6,772 nt of DNA, taken from NCBI GenBank assembly GCA_046154545.1, contig JBJXGC010000007.1, positions 1 through 6,772 of the forward strand. Reading direction: 5' to 3'. The DNA comes from JBJXGC01 sp046154545. GTDB taxonomy: Bacteria > Chloroflexota > Dehalococcoidia > Tepidiformales > Tepidiformaceae. The position numbers were made by a program, and so were the translations under genes. The notes under the pieces are model-generated. The model did no database searches. It was not told the origin of the DNA and saw nothing but the letters and a program-made list of their open reading frames with translations. Shown here in pieces: positions 1-5,946 of this stretch; positions within the stretch are counted from its first letter, which is position 1, and the number at the start of each line of letters is the position of its first letter.

Positions 1-435
1 GAAGACTTCGATGGTGCGCGTTTCGGGGATGACGAGCCACGCCTCCTCGGCGCCGTGAGTGAGGTAGAAGCGGCAGCGTTCACGTTGCGACTCGATCGTC
101 TGCCCGGGTGAGCGGATCTCGACGGCCAGCGTCGGCGGGAGGAGCATGCGGCCTTCCCGATAGCGCATGCCGCGACGGAAGAACGAGAGGTCGGGCAGCA
201 TGTACGGCGGGTCCGGCGATTCATGGAACCGCGAGCGGCCCTCTGCGCCGGCCCGGCCCCCATGGCTTTCAGCGTAGGAGCCGAAGTTGCCGGCGAATCT
301 GCCCTCGATCAGAGAGTGGCTCGCGTCCGGCACGGGCTTCTCCGTCACCGCGCCGTCGATGTATTCAAGCCATGGCGGCCCGTCTTCGGGGAGGGCGAGG
401 TACTCGGCGACGCTGATCCTCGTGGTCGTGGTCAT
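1..435 (-). CDS. Uma2 family (DUF820) PD-(D/E)XK nuclease-like protein, C-terminus cut by window edge
   Basis: I translated this from the minus strand; 145 codons are open to the left edge, so the C-terminus is missing. It matches the Uma2/DUF820 pattern: an N-terminal RISVAEYLALPEDGP (residues 6-20), EYIDGAVTEKPVPDASHSLI (24-43), LPDLSFF (80-86), LAVEIRSPG (103-111) and RFYLTHGAEEAWLVIPETR (122-140), ending in IEVF. Family members have a restriction-endonuclease-like fold; D82 and E106 fit the acidic active-site positions. The family usually has Lys four residues before the conserved Tyr (Y124), and here that position is R120. Biological roles of Uma2 proteins are poorly known and they are often multicopy in Chloroflexi and cyanobacteria. 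It follows the P450 on the same strand after 63 bp and could be read through from it. I chose the ATG at 435 because family proteins usually begin just before this motif; in-frame ATGs at 444 and 489 are alternatives, and none has a strong Shine-Dalgarno. Confidence 0.88.
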   Translation of the reverse strand, partial: MTTTTRISVAEYLALPEDGPPWLEYIDGAVTEKPVPDASHSLIEGRFAGNFGSYAESHGGRAGAEGRSRFHESPDPPYMLPDLSFFRRGMRYREGRMLLPPTLAVEIRSPGQTIESQRERCRFYLTHGAEEAWLVIPETRTIEVF

Positions 436-498
436 GTCCAGCATGATATCAGCAGCGACTGCCCCCAGACCGCCGCGCTCAGCCCCCATCGAGCCGCC

Positions 499-1734
499 CT
501 ACACCGGGTCGAACTCGAGGTGAAGCGCCTTCAACCCGCGGAGGATGAAGCTCGGCACGTGGGTAAGGTCGTTCTTATCCGGCGCGAACCGCAGGTTTGG
601 AAGGCGCAGGAGCGTCTCGAAGGCGATCATCGCCTCCATCCGGGCGAGCGCGGCGCCCAGGCAGAAGTGAATCCCGTGGCCAAACGCCAGATGGGTGCGC
701 GCGTTATCCCGCGACACATCGAAGTCGGCGGGGCAGCTGTACACGCCCTCGTCCCGGTTTGCCGCTGCGTACATCAGGATGAGCCGCGAACCAGCCGGGA
801 TCTTGACGCCGCCCACCTCGGTGTCCACCTTCGCCATCCGGAAGAGGCCCTGGACGGGCGACTCCATGCGCAGCGCCTCCTCCACGAGGTTCCCGATGAG
901 CGAAGGGTCGGCCCTCACCGCGGCCAGCTGCCCCGGGTGTGCACAGAGGAGCATCGTGCCCGAGGCGATCAGGTTCGTGGTCGTCTCATTCCCAGCCACG
1001 AGGATCTGCTGGAGGATGCTCAGCATCTCCGCGGTGTTCAGGGGCGTCTCACCGTCGAGCCGGGCGGCGATCAGGTCCGAAAGCAGGTCATCCTGGGGCT
1101 GGGCGCGGCGCTCATCGAGTTTCGCGGCGAAGTAGTGCTGAAATTCGACGATGCTCCGGGCACATTCGAGCTGCCGTTCCCGCGTGAGGAAGCCGCTCAG
1201 CGGCGCCACCGAGTCGTCCGACCAGCGCTTGAACGTCCAGAGGTCGCTCCGGGGCACGCCGAGGGCGTCCGCGATCACCGTCAGGGGCAGCGGCGCCGCG
1301 AAGTCGTGGATGAGTTCCACGCTTCCCTTCCTCCTGAAGGTCTCGAACAACTCATCCGCTATCTGGCGGATGCTCGCCTCCATGCTGCCGACGCGCCGGG
1401 CCGAGAACGCCTTGTTCACGAGGCCGCGGTAGCGGGCGTGGTCGGGCGGGTCGGCGCTGAGGAGCGTATTCACGGACGGATAGCCTTCGGACACGATCGC
1501 CCGCATCTCGTCATCGGCGCCCCCGCCGCCAGTGCCGACGCCAGGCCCGGAGTTGGAGGAGAAGCTCTCGATGTCCGCGCTCACCTGCTTGATGTCCTCG
1601 TGCCGCGTGACGATGAAAAACCCGGCTCCGGGCACCTGGTAGACCGGCTGCTCGTCGTGCATCGCCTTGTAGAAGGGATACGGGCACTCGACCGTCTCGG
1701 GCGCCATTGGATTGATCTCTTTCAGCGATGTCAT
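499..1734 (-). CDS. Cytochrome P450, soluble bacterial class I type
   Basis: This 411-residue protein is a full-length soluble bacterial cytochrome P450, a heme monooxygenase that inserts one oxygen atom from O2 using electrons normally delivered by a ferredoxin and its reductase. No such partners are encoded in the window. Visible landmarks are the C-helix region SADPPDHARYRGLVNKAFS (93-111), the I-helix oxygen-activation motif AGNETT (247-252), the K-helix ExxR (E286 to R289), and the heme-binding loop FGHGIHFCLG (351-360) with C358 as the heme thiolate ligand. There is no membrane anchor. A Gly-rich stretch at residues 63-73 lies N-terminal to the C-helix and may be a flexible loop. The ATG at 1734 is supported by AAGGAG five bases upstream (1740-1745) and a TATAAT further up. 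It is divergent from an SDR dehydrogenase and near a CoA-transferase, which suggests hydroxylation of a lipid, terpenoid or steroid-like substrate; the CYP family and substrate cannot be assigned by eye. Confidence 0.97.
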   Translation of the reverse strand: MTSLKEINPMAPETVECPYPFYKAMHDEQPVYQVPGAGFFIVTRHEDIKQVSADIESFSSNSGPGVGTGGGGADDEMRAIVSEGYPSVNTLLSADPPDHARYRGLVNKAFSARRVGSMEASIRQIADELFETFRRKGSVELIHDFAAPLPLTVIADALGVPRSDLWTFKRWSDDSVAPLSGFLTRERQLECARSIVEFQHYFAAKLDERRAQPQDDLLSDLIAARLDGETPLNTAEMLSILQQILVAGNETTTNLIASGTMLLCAHPGQLAAVRADPSLIGNLVEEALRMESPVQGLFRMAKVDTEVGGVKIPAGSRLILMYAAANRDEGVYSCPADFDVSRDNARTHLAFGHGIHFCLGAALARMEAMIAFETLLRLPNLRFAPDKNDLTHVPSFILRGLKALHLEFDPV

Positions 1735-1739
1735 GGGTG

Positions 1740-1745
1740 CTCCTT
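1740..1745 (-). promoter_or_regulatory. Shine-Dalgarno of the P450 gene
   Basis: The minus strand reads AAGGAG with five bases before the ATG at 1734. This fixes the P450 start. Confidence 0.75.
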
Positions 1746-1769
1746 CGCCTTCCTGGCCTTGAGCGCTGG

Positions 1770-1775
1770 ATTATA
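1770..1775 (-). promoter_or_regulatory. Candidate -10 box of the P450 promoter
   Basis: The minus strand carries a perfect TATAAT, which stands out in this GC-rich DNA, about 35 bp upstream of the P450 ATG. At a 17-bp spacing the -35 position (1793-1798) reads CTGGCC, a poor match to TTGACA. That hexamer is also one arm of the inverted repeat at 1783-1798, so a regulator bound there would sit over the -35/-10 spacer. Transcription would start near 1763, giving a leader of about 28 bases. Confidence 0.55.
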
Positions 1776-1782
1776 GGCAAAA

Positions 1783-1798
1783 CTGGCCGACCGGCCAG
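1783..1798. promoter_or_regulatory. Inverted repeat, candidate TetR-type operator
   Basis: CTGGCCG-AC-CGGCCAG is a perfect 7-bp inverted repeat around a 2-bp centre. The core CCGACCGG resembles operators reported for several TetR family repressors. It lies between the P450 -10 box and its -35 position, and just upstream of the SDR promoter region, so one bound protein could affect both divergent genes. A TetR regulator is encoded at 5988-6608, but nothing in the sequence proves that it binds here. Confidence 0.45.
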
Positions 1799-1800
1799 AA

Positions 1801-1824
1801 TGCGGCGAGCACGCCGCACGGCGT
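1801..1824. promoter_or_regulatory. Overlapping second inverted repeats in the P450/SDR promoter region
   Basis: TGCGGCG-AGCA-CGCCGCA (1801-1818) has perfect 7-bp arms. An overlapping ACGCCG-CA-CGGCGT (1811-1824) has 6-bp arms around a 2-bp centre. The latter shares the GCCG-N2-CGGC layout of the repeat at 1783-1798, with centres 27 bp apart. They occupy the -35/-10 spacer of the candidate SDR promoter. GC-rich DNA yields such repeats by chance more often than AT-rich DNA does. Confidence 0.3.
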
Positions 1825-1829
1825 ACAAT
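1824..1829 (+). promoter_or_regulatory. Candidate -10 box of the SDR promoter
   Basis: The plus strand reads TACAAT, five of six matches to TATAAT, 73 bp upstream of the SDR ATG. The -35 position at 17-bp spacing (1801-1806, TGCGGC) is not a recognisable sigma70 box. Confidence 0.35.
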
Positions 1830-1840
1830 CCGGCCGTCAT

Positions 1841-1857
1841 CCGCCGGACCCCGGCGG
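1841..1857 (+). promoter_or_regulatory. Hairpin at the 5' end of the SDR leader
   Basis: CCGCCGG-ACC-CCGGCGG forms a 7-bp GC-only stem with a 3-base loop. If transcription starts about 7-10 bases after TACAAT, this stem sits at the extreme 5' end of the SDR mRNA, well before the Shine-Dalgarno. It could protect the transcript, or it could act as DNA as a further binding site. Confidence 0.35.
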
Positions 1858-1887
1858 GCCGCCAATCGCCACAACACTCTTCAGTCC

Positions 1888-1893
1888 AGGAGG
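1888..1893 (+). promoter_or_regulatory. Shine-Dalgarno of the SDR gene
   Basis: A full AGGAGG lies nine bases before the ATG at 1903 and fixes the start of the dehydrogenase. Confidence 0.75.
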
Positions 1894-1902
1894 CTCACAC
1901 CG

Positions 1903-2802
1903 ATGGCCATTTCACTCAGCGGGCAGGTAGCCCTTGTCACCGGCGGAGGGCGCGGCATCGGCCGTTCCGTCGCACTCGACCTCGCCCGGCACGACGCGAA
2001 GGTCGTGGTGAACGACTCGGGCGGTGGCCTTGACGGCCGCGGAGCCGACGAGTCCGTCGCCGAGGCGGTCGTGCGCGAGATCACCTCCGCCGGCGGTGAG
2101 GCCGTCGCGGACCACGGCAACGCGGCCGACTACGAAGCGGCCTACGCGATGGTCAAACGGGCCGTCGATACCTGGGGCCGCCTGGACATCGTCGTCTCGA
2201 ACGCAGGCTTCCTGCGCGACCTCGCCCTCCACAACATGAAGCCCGAGGACTGGCAGGCGATCATCGACACCCACCTGACCGGCGCCTACAACGTGCTCCA
2301 CCACGCCTGGCCGGTGTTCCGCCAGCAGAGCTACGGCCGGGTCGTCCTCACCTCCTCCAACTCCGGCTTCGTCGGAAACTTCGGCCAGGCGAATTACGGC
2401 GCGGCCAAGGGCGGCCTCGTCGGCCTGATGAACGTCGCCAAGCTCGAAGGCGCCAAGTACAACGTCATGGTCAACTGCCTCGGCCCGGGCGCCGCGACCC
2501 GCATGACCGAGAACCTCATGCCGAAGGAGCGCCTCGCCGCCATGAGCCCCGACCTCGTCGCCCCGGGCGTGACCTTCCTCTGCAGCCCCGAGTGCACCGA
2601 CAGCGGCATCATCCTCGAGGCCTCGGGCGGGAGCTTCGGGCGTGCCGCTGTCGTCCGCAACAAGCAGGTGAAGCTCGGGACGCCAAGCGCGGACGAAGTG
2701 GCGGCCCACTGGTCGGAGATCACCAGCCTCGCCGACACCGAAGTCTGGTGGAGCGTGAGCAAGTCGCTCGCCCAGTTCAAGGCCGAGCAGGCGAAGGCAT
2801 AA
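1903..2802 (+). CDS. Short-chain dehydrogenase/reductase, MFE-2-like (3R)-hydroxyacyl-CoA dehydrogenase type
   Basis: This 299-residue protein is a classical SDR with a Rossmann fold. It shows the nucleotide-binding TGGGRGIG (13-20), VVVND (34-38, where D38 favours NAD over NADP), SNAG (99-102), the catalytic S152, and YGAAK with Y165 and K169. The segments IDTHLTGAYNV (121-131), FGNFGQANY-like FVGNFGQANY (156-165), EGAKYNVMVN (182-191) and RMTENLMP (200-207) resemble the dehydrogenase unit of peroxisomal multifunctional enzyme 2. That unit oxidises (3R)-hydroxyacyl-CoA to 3-ketoacyl-CoA. As in that group, His (H124) rather than Asn occupies the fourth tetrad position. The C-terminal tail with WSEIT and WWSV (270-284) also fits the group; no hydratase or SCP-2 domain is fused. 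It is divergent from the P450 and convergent with a CoA-transferase. A role in beta-oxidation of an acyl-CoA is likely, but the actual substrate is unknown. Confidence 0.95.
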   Translation: MAISLSGQVALVTGGGRGIGRSVALDLARHDAKVVVNDSGGGLDGRGADESVAEAVVREITSAGGEAVADHGNAADYEAAYAMVKRAVDTWGRLDIVVSNAGFLRDLALHNMKPEDWQAIIDTHLTGAYNVLHHAWPVFRQQSYGRVVLTSSNSGFVGNFGQANYGAAKGGLVGLMNVAKLEGAKYNVMVNCLGPGAATRMTENLMPKERLAAMSPDLVAPGVTFLCSPECTDSGIILEASGGSFGRAAVVRNKQVKLGTPSADEVAAHWSEITSLADTEVWWSVSKSLAQFKAEQAKA

Positions 2803-2819
2803 GGGGCGCCCCGGTCGAG
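2803..2819. other. 17-bp convergent gap with a GGGGCGCCCC palindrome
   Basis: The stop codons of the SDR and CoA-transferase genes face each other across 17 bp. The first ten bases are a perfect palindrome, GGGGCGCCCC (2803-2812). As RNA it gives at most a 3-bp stem with a 4-base loop, with no T-run, so I do not call it a terminator. Confidence 0.3.
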
Positions 2820-4100
2820 CTAAGCGTCAGCCTCGCGGACGGCGCCGCTCGCGACCGCCTCGTCGATCTCGCCCTCGGAGAGGCCCGCGAGACGGAGCAG
2901 CTCGCGCGCCTCGCTGCCGAATGGAGCGGCGGGCGGTCCCGCTCGGAAGCCGTCGCCGTTCAGCTTCACGGGCGGACCGAGGTTCGTCACAGGACCGAGG
3001 CCCCAGTGGTCCTGCTCGACGAGCAGGCCGTTCGCCCGCACCTGCTCGTCGGTAAGGAGTTCCACCGGCAACCGCACTGGCGAGGCCGGCACGCCCGCGC
3101 CGTCGAGCATCTCCTTCCACTCGGCCGTCGATTTCTCCGCGAAGCGCGTCTCGATCCGATGCTGGAGGCCAGCGTAGTGGAGCGCGATCGCCTCACGGTC
3201 GATCCCGGCCGTGCGGCCGAGCATCTCGTCCGCGAGGCCCGTCGCGGCCATCAGCCGCTTCTGCAGCCCCGGCCCGGAGGCAGCAACCGCGATTGCCGCA
3301 TCGGCCGTCGCAAACGTGCGGTAATACACGGTCGTCATATACGAAGGCCGGACGCCAGCACTGCGCTGCAACTGGTCGGCGAAGGGCACCCCCTCAGCCC
3401 GCGCCCGGCCGAGCCACTCGCGGAGCTCCTGGTCGGGCGCCGCGTCCACGGAGTGGACACGGGTGAAGAGCGTGTTCTGGAGGGTCATCGAGGCGCCAAG
3501 GAGCGAAACATCGACTTCCCCGCCGCGGCCGGTGCGCTCCCGTTCGTACAGCGCCGAGGCGACCCCAAAGGCGAGCTGCGTCGCCGCCATGAAGTCCACG
3601 ATCGGTGAATCACCGGCCGTCGGCAGCCCGTTGCTGACCTTCCCCATCGCGGCCATCAGGCCGCTCCGCGCCTGGACGACGTAATCCATACCGGCGAGCA
3701 TCCGGTCCGGCCCCTCCCGCCCAAAAGCCGTCACGTTCCCGCATATCAGCCGCGGATACCTCGTTGAGAGCGTGGCGAAGTCCAGGCCCATTTCGGCGGC
3801 GAGGCCAGGCCGGAGGTTGAAGAGCGCCACGTCGGCCCCCGACAGGAGCCTATCGAGGATGCGTGGCGTCAGCTCGTGGCGGAGGTCGAGGGGGAGTGAG
3901 TGCTTTCCCCGGTTTCGCGAGATGAAGTGGCGCGACTCCCGGGGGAAGGTCGGGGCGAGCGTCCGGGTCGGGTCGCCCTCGTGCGGCTCGACCTTGATGA
4001 CGTAGGCACCGCCGTCGGCGAGCAGCTGGGCGCAGTACGGGACGGCCACGAACTGCCCGAACTCGATTACACGCAGGCCGGAGAATGGTTGTTCGGCCAC
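2820..4100 (-). CDS. CaiB/BaiF family (family III) CoA-transferase
   Basis: The 426-residue protein matches family III CoA-transferases, which move CoA from a donor thioester to a carboxylic acid through an aspartyl-CoA intermediate. The N-terminus has LRVIEFGQFVAVPYCAQLLADGGAYVIKVEPH (9-40) and GDPTR (42-46). These are followed by RNRGKHSLPLDL (62-73) and LICGNVTAFGREGP (118-131). D169 in PIVDFMAATQLAFG (166-179) is the likely catalytic Asp, and GRGGEVDVSLL (191-201) follows. The length is typical of the family, which forms interlocked dimers. The start is GTG at 4100, preceded by GGAGG with about six bases of spacing; no ATG fits the conserved N-terminus. The C-terminus carries a poorly conserved Glu/Ala-rich tail. 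Family members include formyl-CoA, carnitine, bile acid and racemase-like enzymes, and the subgroup cannot be told here. The P450 and SDR alongside suggest activation or CoA recycling for a lipid-like or terpenoid acid. Confidence 0.96.
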   Translation of the reverse strand: MAEQPFSGLRVIEFGQFVAVPYCAQLLADGGAYVIKVEPHEGDPTRTLAPTFPRESRHFISRNRGKHSLPLDLRHELTPRILDRLLSGADVALFNLRPGLAAEMGLDFATLSTRYPRLICGNVTAFGREGPDRMLAGMDYVVQARSGLMAAMGKVSNGLPTAGDSPIVDFMAATQLAFGVASALYERERTGRGGEVDVSLLGASMTLQNTLFTRVHSVDAAPDQELREWLGRARAEGVPFADQLQRSAGVRPSYMTTVYYRTFATADAAIAVAASGPGLQKRLMAATGLADEMLGRTAGIDREAIALHYAGLQHRIETRFAEKSTAEWKEMLDGAGVPASPVRLPVELLTDEQVRANGLLVEQDHWGLGPVTNLGPPVKLNGDGFRAGPPAAPFGSEARELLRLAGLSEGEIDEAVASGAVREADA

Positions 4101-4168
4101 GCTGCCCCTCCCTGAAAAGGCTCGTACGATGGTGGCCGGACGATACCGGATTCGAAGCGAGGGCGCTC
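4101..4168. promoter_or_regulatory. Divergent control region between CoA-transferase and hydrolase genes
   Basis: These 68 bp must hold at least part of the promoters of both divergent genes. It contains the CoA-transferase Shine-Dalgarno (GGAGG on the minus strand, just above 4106), an 8-bp perfect palindrome TCGTACGA (4122-4129), and CCGGA repeated ten bases apart (from 4137 and 4147). I see no convincing -10/-35 pair on either strand. Confidence 0.4.
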
Positions 4169-4783
4169 ATGGTCGATATGCTCAGTACAGGTCCCGCGGA
4201 CGCTCAGATGACGCTCGTGCTCGCCCACGGCGCCGGCGCGCCCATGGACAGCCCCTTCATGGAGGCCTTCGCCGAAGGCCTCGCGGCGGCTGGCGTCCGG
4301 GTCGTCCGCTTCGAATTCCCCTACATGGCCGGGCGCCGCACGGGCGGCCGGCGCCCCCCGGACCGCGAACCCGTCCTCCTCCAGACCTGGCGGGATGTCG
4401 TCGCGGAACTGGGCGGCGGGCCGCGCCTGGCCATCGGCGGCAAATCGATGGGCGGTCGCATGGCCAGCATGGTGGCGGACGAACTCGGCGTTCGGGCGCT
4501 CGTCTGCCTGGGCTACCCCTTCCACGCGCCCGGCCGGATGCCCGGGACGAGGATCGCCCACCTTGCGGCGCTGCGGACGCCAGCCCTGATCGTCCAGGGC
4601 ACCCGCGACTCCTTCGGAAAGCCGGACGAGGTCGGGGACTACCCGCTGTCACCGAGCGTCCAGGTTCACTGGCTGGAGGATGGCGACCACGACTTCAAGC
4701 CGCGGGCTGCCTCCGGGCGCACGCAGCGCCAAAACCGGGACGAGGGTATCGCCGCCGTCGTGGCCTTTCTCAGGCAGTTCTGA
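4169..4783 (+). CDS. Alpha/beta hydrolase, KANL3/Tex30-like
   Basis: With the ATG at 4169 the protein has 204 residues and covers the alpha/beta-hydrolase fold from its first strand. LVLAHGAGAPMDSPFM (16-31) supplies the oxyanion region. VVRFEFPYMAGRR (45-57) and the RRPPDR segment (61-66) follow. The nucleophile elbow is GGKSMGGRMAS (90-100) with S93, and the acid is probably D147 in QGTRDSFG (143-150). The catalytic His is H174 in LEDGDHDFKPRAASG (169-183). This combination is typical of small predicted hydrolases related to KANL3/Tex30 (dienelactone-hydrolase-like); their bacterial substrates are unknown. The reading frame stays open up to 4085, but that start would overlap the divergent CoA-transferase start and add an Arg/Trp-rich segment outside the fold. 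A GAGG six bases before 4169 supports the chosen start; ATG 4178 is also possible. It ends 3 bp before the convergent DinB-fold gene. Confidence 0.9.
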   Translation: MVDMLSTGPADAQMTLVLAHGAGAPMDSPFMEAFAEGLAAAGVRVVRFEFPYMAGRRTGGRRPPDREPVLLQTWRDVVAELGGGPRLAIGGKSMGGRMASMVADELGVRALVCLGYPFHAPGRMPGTRIAHLAALRTPALIVQGTRDSFGKPDEVGDYPLSPSVQVHWLEDGDHDFKPRAASGRTQRQNRDEGIAAVVAFLRQF

Positions 4784-4786
4784 GGC

Positions 4787-5293
4787 TCAGGCGGACGCCG
4801 GCCAGGGGTCGCCGGGGCCTGGCCGGCCGTTCGCATACCAGACGATGTAGTCGAGGTTCCCCGTATCGACTCCCGCGCGCGAAAGGTCGAGGGCGATCTC
4901 CGCACGATGCTGGGCGGAGTGCGAGAGGGCCTGGAGCAACCCGGCGCTCACCGGGAACTCCCGCTCCCACCAGGGGACGTAGAACGGTGCTTCGATGCGC
5001 TGTTCGTCCAGGCCAGCACAGAACGCAGCGAAGCCTTCGCCGGTCTCCCGGGCGTAGGCCGCTAATCCAGCTGCATCCCTCGGTGGCTCTGGCATGGTCG
5101 CCACGCCCTTGAGGGCATCGAGAAACCCGCGTTCAACGCCGAGGGCGTGCTGCAACTGCTGCAGCCGCGATTCCACCGGCTGCCCGAAGCCACCGGGAGC
5201 GCCGAGAAACCCGGCTGGCGCCGAAGCGGCCGCCTTCAGCATCCGTGCGTTCGCCCAGGTGTTGTGGGCGTACAACCGTGTAAACAGCTCCAT
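4787..5293 (-). CDS. DinB family protein (putative metal-dependent four-helix-bundle enzyme)
   Basis: The 168-residue product begins MELFTRLYAHNTWANARML, a typical DinB-fold first helix. The fold is a four-helix bundle with a three-His metal site. The likely ligands are H49 in LQHALGVERGFL (47-58) and H125 and H129 in LSHSAQHRAEI (123-133). Related families include mycothiol- or bacillithiol-dependent S-transferases and maleylpyruvate isomerases; the Trp-rich PWWEREFP (107-114) lies where such proteins contact substrate. Function cannot be assigned further. I chose the ATG at 5293 because it has GAGAAGG six bases upstream (5300-5306) and matches the family N-terminus. A GTG at 5341 would add 16 residues and overlap the upstream methyltransferase stop by four bases (GTGA). 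It is probably the second gene of an operon with the methyltransferase. Confidence 0.9.
   Translation of the reverse strand: MELFTRLYAHNTWANARMLKAAASAPAGFLGAPGGFGQPVESRLQQLQHALGVERGFLDALKGVATMPEPPRDAAGLAAYARETGEGFAAFCAGLDEQRIEAPFYVPWWEREFPVSAGLLQALSHSAQHRAEIALDLSRAGVDTGNLDYIVWYANGRPGPGDPWPASA
4797..4827. terminator. Strong hairpin between convergent hydrolase and DinB genes
   Basis: GCCGGCCAGG (4797-4806) and CCTGGCCGGC (4818-4827) are perfect 10-bp complements around an 11-base loop. The hairpin begins 14 bases after the hydrolase stop codon and lies inside the last codons of the DinB gene. It has no following T-run, so it would be an imperfect intrinsic terminator, or a 3'-end stabiliser, for the hydrolase mRNA. 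Confidence 0.35.
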
Positions 5294-5299
5294 CGGGCA

Positions 5300-5306
5300 C
5301 CTTCTC
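5300..5306 (-). promoter_or_regulatory. Shine-Dalgarno deciding the DinB gene start
   Basis: The minus strand reads GAGAAGG, six bases before the ATG at 5293. The alternative GTG at 5341 lacks a comparable site at a workable distance. Confidence 0.5.
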
Positions 5307-5337
5307 CGCAGCCGATCGTGCCTCTCCGGCTGCCCGA

Positions 5338-5946
5338 TCACAACCCCGCCGGCGCCGGCGTCAGAATCACGTAGCTGAGGAACAGCCCGAGCGTCCCGCG
5401 CTTCGCCACCCGGAACCCGTGTTCAGGGAAAGCCCACGGTGCACGCCGCACGTCCACCCGGCCGAACCGGACATCGACGAGGACGGCCCTTCCCCCCAGC
5501 TTCAACACGCGCTTCATTTCACGCAGCGCGCCGTCCTTCAGGCTGTCTTCAATGTGGTGCCACGCCAGCCTGGATACGACGACATCGAAGCTCTCGTCGC
5601 CAAAGGGCAGAGCCGAGGCGCTGGCGACCTGCAGGTCCAGCCGGACGTCGTTGCGAACACCCTTCTTCCTGGCCGCGTCGATCATCTCGGGCGACGGGTC
5701 TATCCCCGCGACGTGCGCGTTCGCCCCAGCCCGGCGGGCCGCCGAGACCGTGAGGTGGCCGGGCCCACAGCCAATGTCCAACACCGCCTCTCCGGCCTTG
5801 ACGCGAGCGGCCTTCAGGACGGACCTGTCACTCATGCGGACAAGGGGGCCGAAGACACGGTCGTACAGGCCGGCCCAGTGGATGACGCCGTGGTCGTGCG
5901 GTGCGCGTTCCGCTTTCCCTGTGTGTACTGAAGGCACATGATGCAT
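5338..5946 (-). CDS. Class I SAM-dependent methyltransferase (Methyltransf_11-like)
   Basis: The 202-residue protein has the class I methyltransferase Rossmann fold. Motif I is AVLDIGCGPGHLT (54-66), which binds S-adenosylmethionine. The acidic end of the second strand is GIDPSPEMIDAARKKG (81-96). ALPFGDESFDVVVSRLAWHHIED (112-134) covers the adenine-contact and fourth-strand region, and LREMKRVLKLGGRAVLVDV (141-159) is the typical strand-5 segment. The sequence upstream of the fold, HWAGLYDRVFGPL (23-35), is common in small-molecule methyltransferases of the UbiE/COQ5-like superfamily, but no substrate can be named. Start ATG 5946 has GAGGAA seven bases upstream (5954-5959); a GTG at 6003 would extend it by 19 residues but lacks a ribosome site and would run into the divergent TetR gene. 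The DinB-fold gene follows 44 bp later and is probably co-transcribed. Confidence 0.92.
   Translation of the reverse strand: MHHVPSVHTGKAERAPHDHGVIHWAGLYDRVFGPLVRMSDRSVLKAARVKAGEAVLDIGCGPGHLTVSAARRAGANAHVAGIDPSPEMIDAARKKGVRNDVRLDLQVASASALPFGDESFDVVVSRLAWHHIEDSLKDGALREMKRVLKLGGRAVLVDVRFGRVDVRRAPWAFPEHGFRVAKRGTLGLFLSYVILTPAPAGL

Noticed and set aside
223..1776. A 517-codon open frame on the plus strand across the P450 gene
   Set aside because: It is antisense to a P450 with all signature motifs. Long antisense frames are expected in DNA with very high third-position GC, and its translation is Arg/His-rich without any recognisable domain.
2803..2812. GGGGCGCCCC palindrome as a bidirectional terminator
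   Set aside because: With no room for a loop it gives at most a 3-bp stem as RNA, and there is no T-run on either side.
2592..3608. A 338-codon plus-strand open frame spanning the SDR end and the antisense of the CoA-transferase
   Set aside because: It crosses two well-supported genes in the wrong frames and its product is Arg-rich low-complexity sequence; it is a composition shadow.
4780..4790. CTGAGGCTCAG palindrome containing both convergent stop codons
   Set aside because: Two TGA stops facing each other 3 bp apart automatically give much of this symmetry; it is short and the nearby 10-bp hairpin is a better candidate for a functional element.
4129..5112. A 327-codon plus-strand open frame over the hydrolase and DinB genes
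   Set aside because: It is a +2 frame shadow of the hydrolase with an Arg/Gly/Pro-rich translation, while the hydrolase frame has the full catalytic triad.
5347..5360. A perfect 14-bp palindrome, CGCCGGCGCCGGCG, near the end of the methyltransferase gene
   Set aside because: It encodes alternating Pro and Ala (TPAPAG) with GC-only codons, which produces this palindrome without needing a DNA or RNA function.
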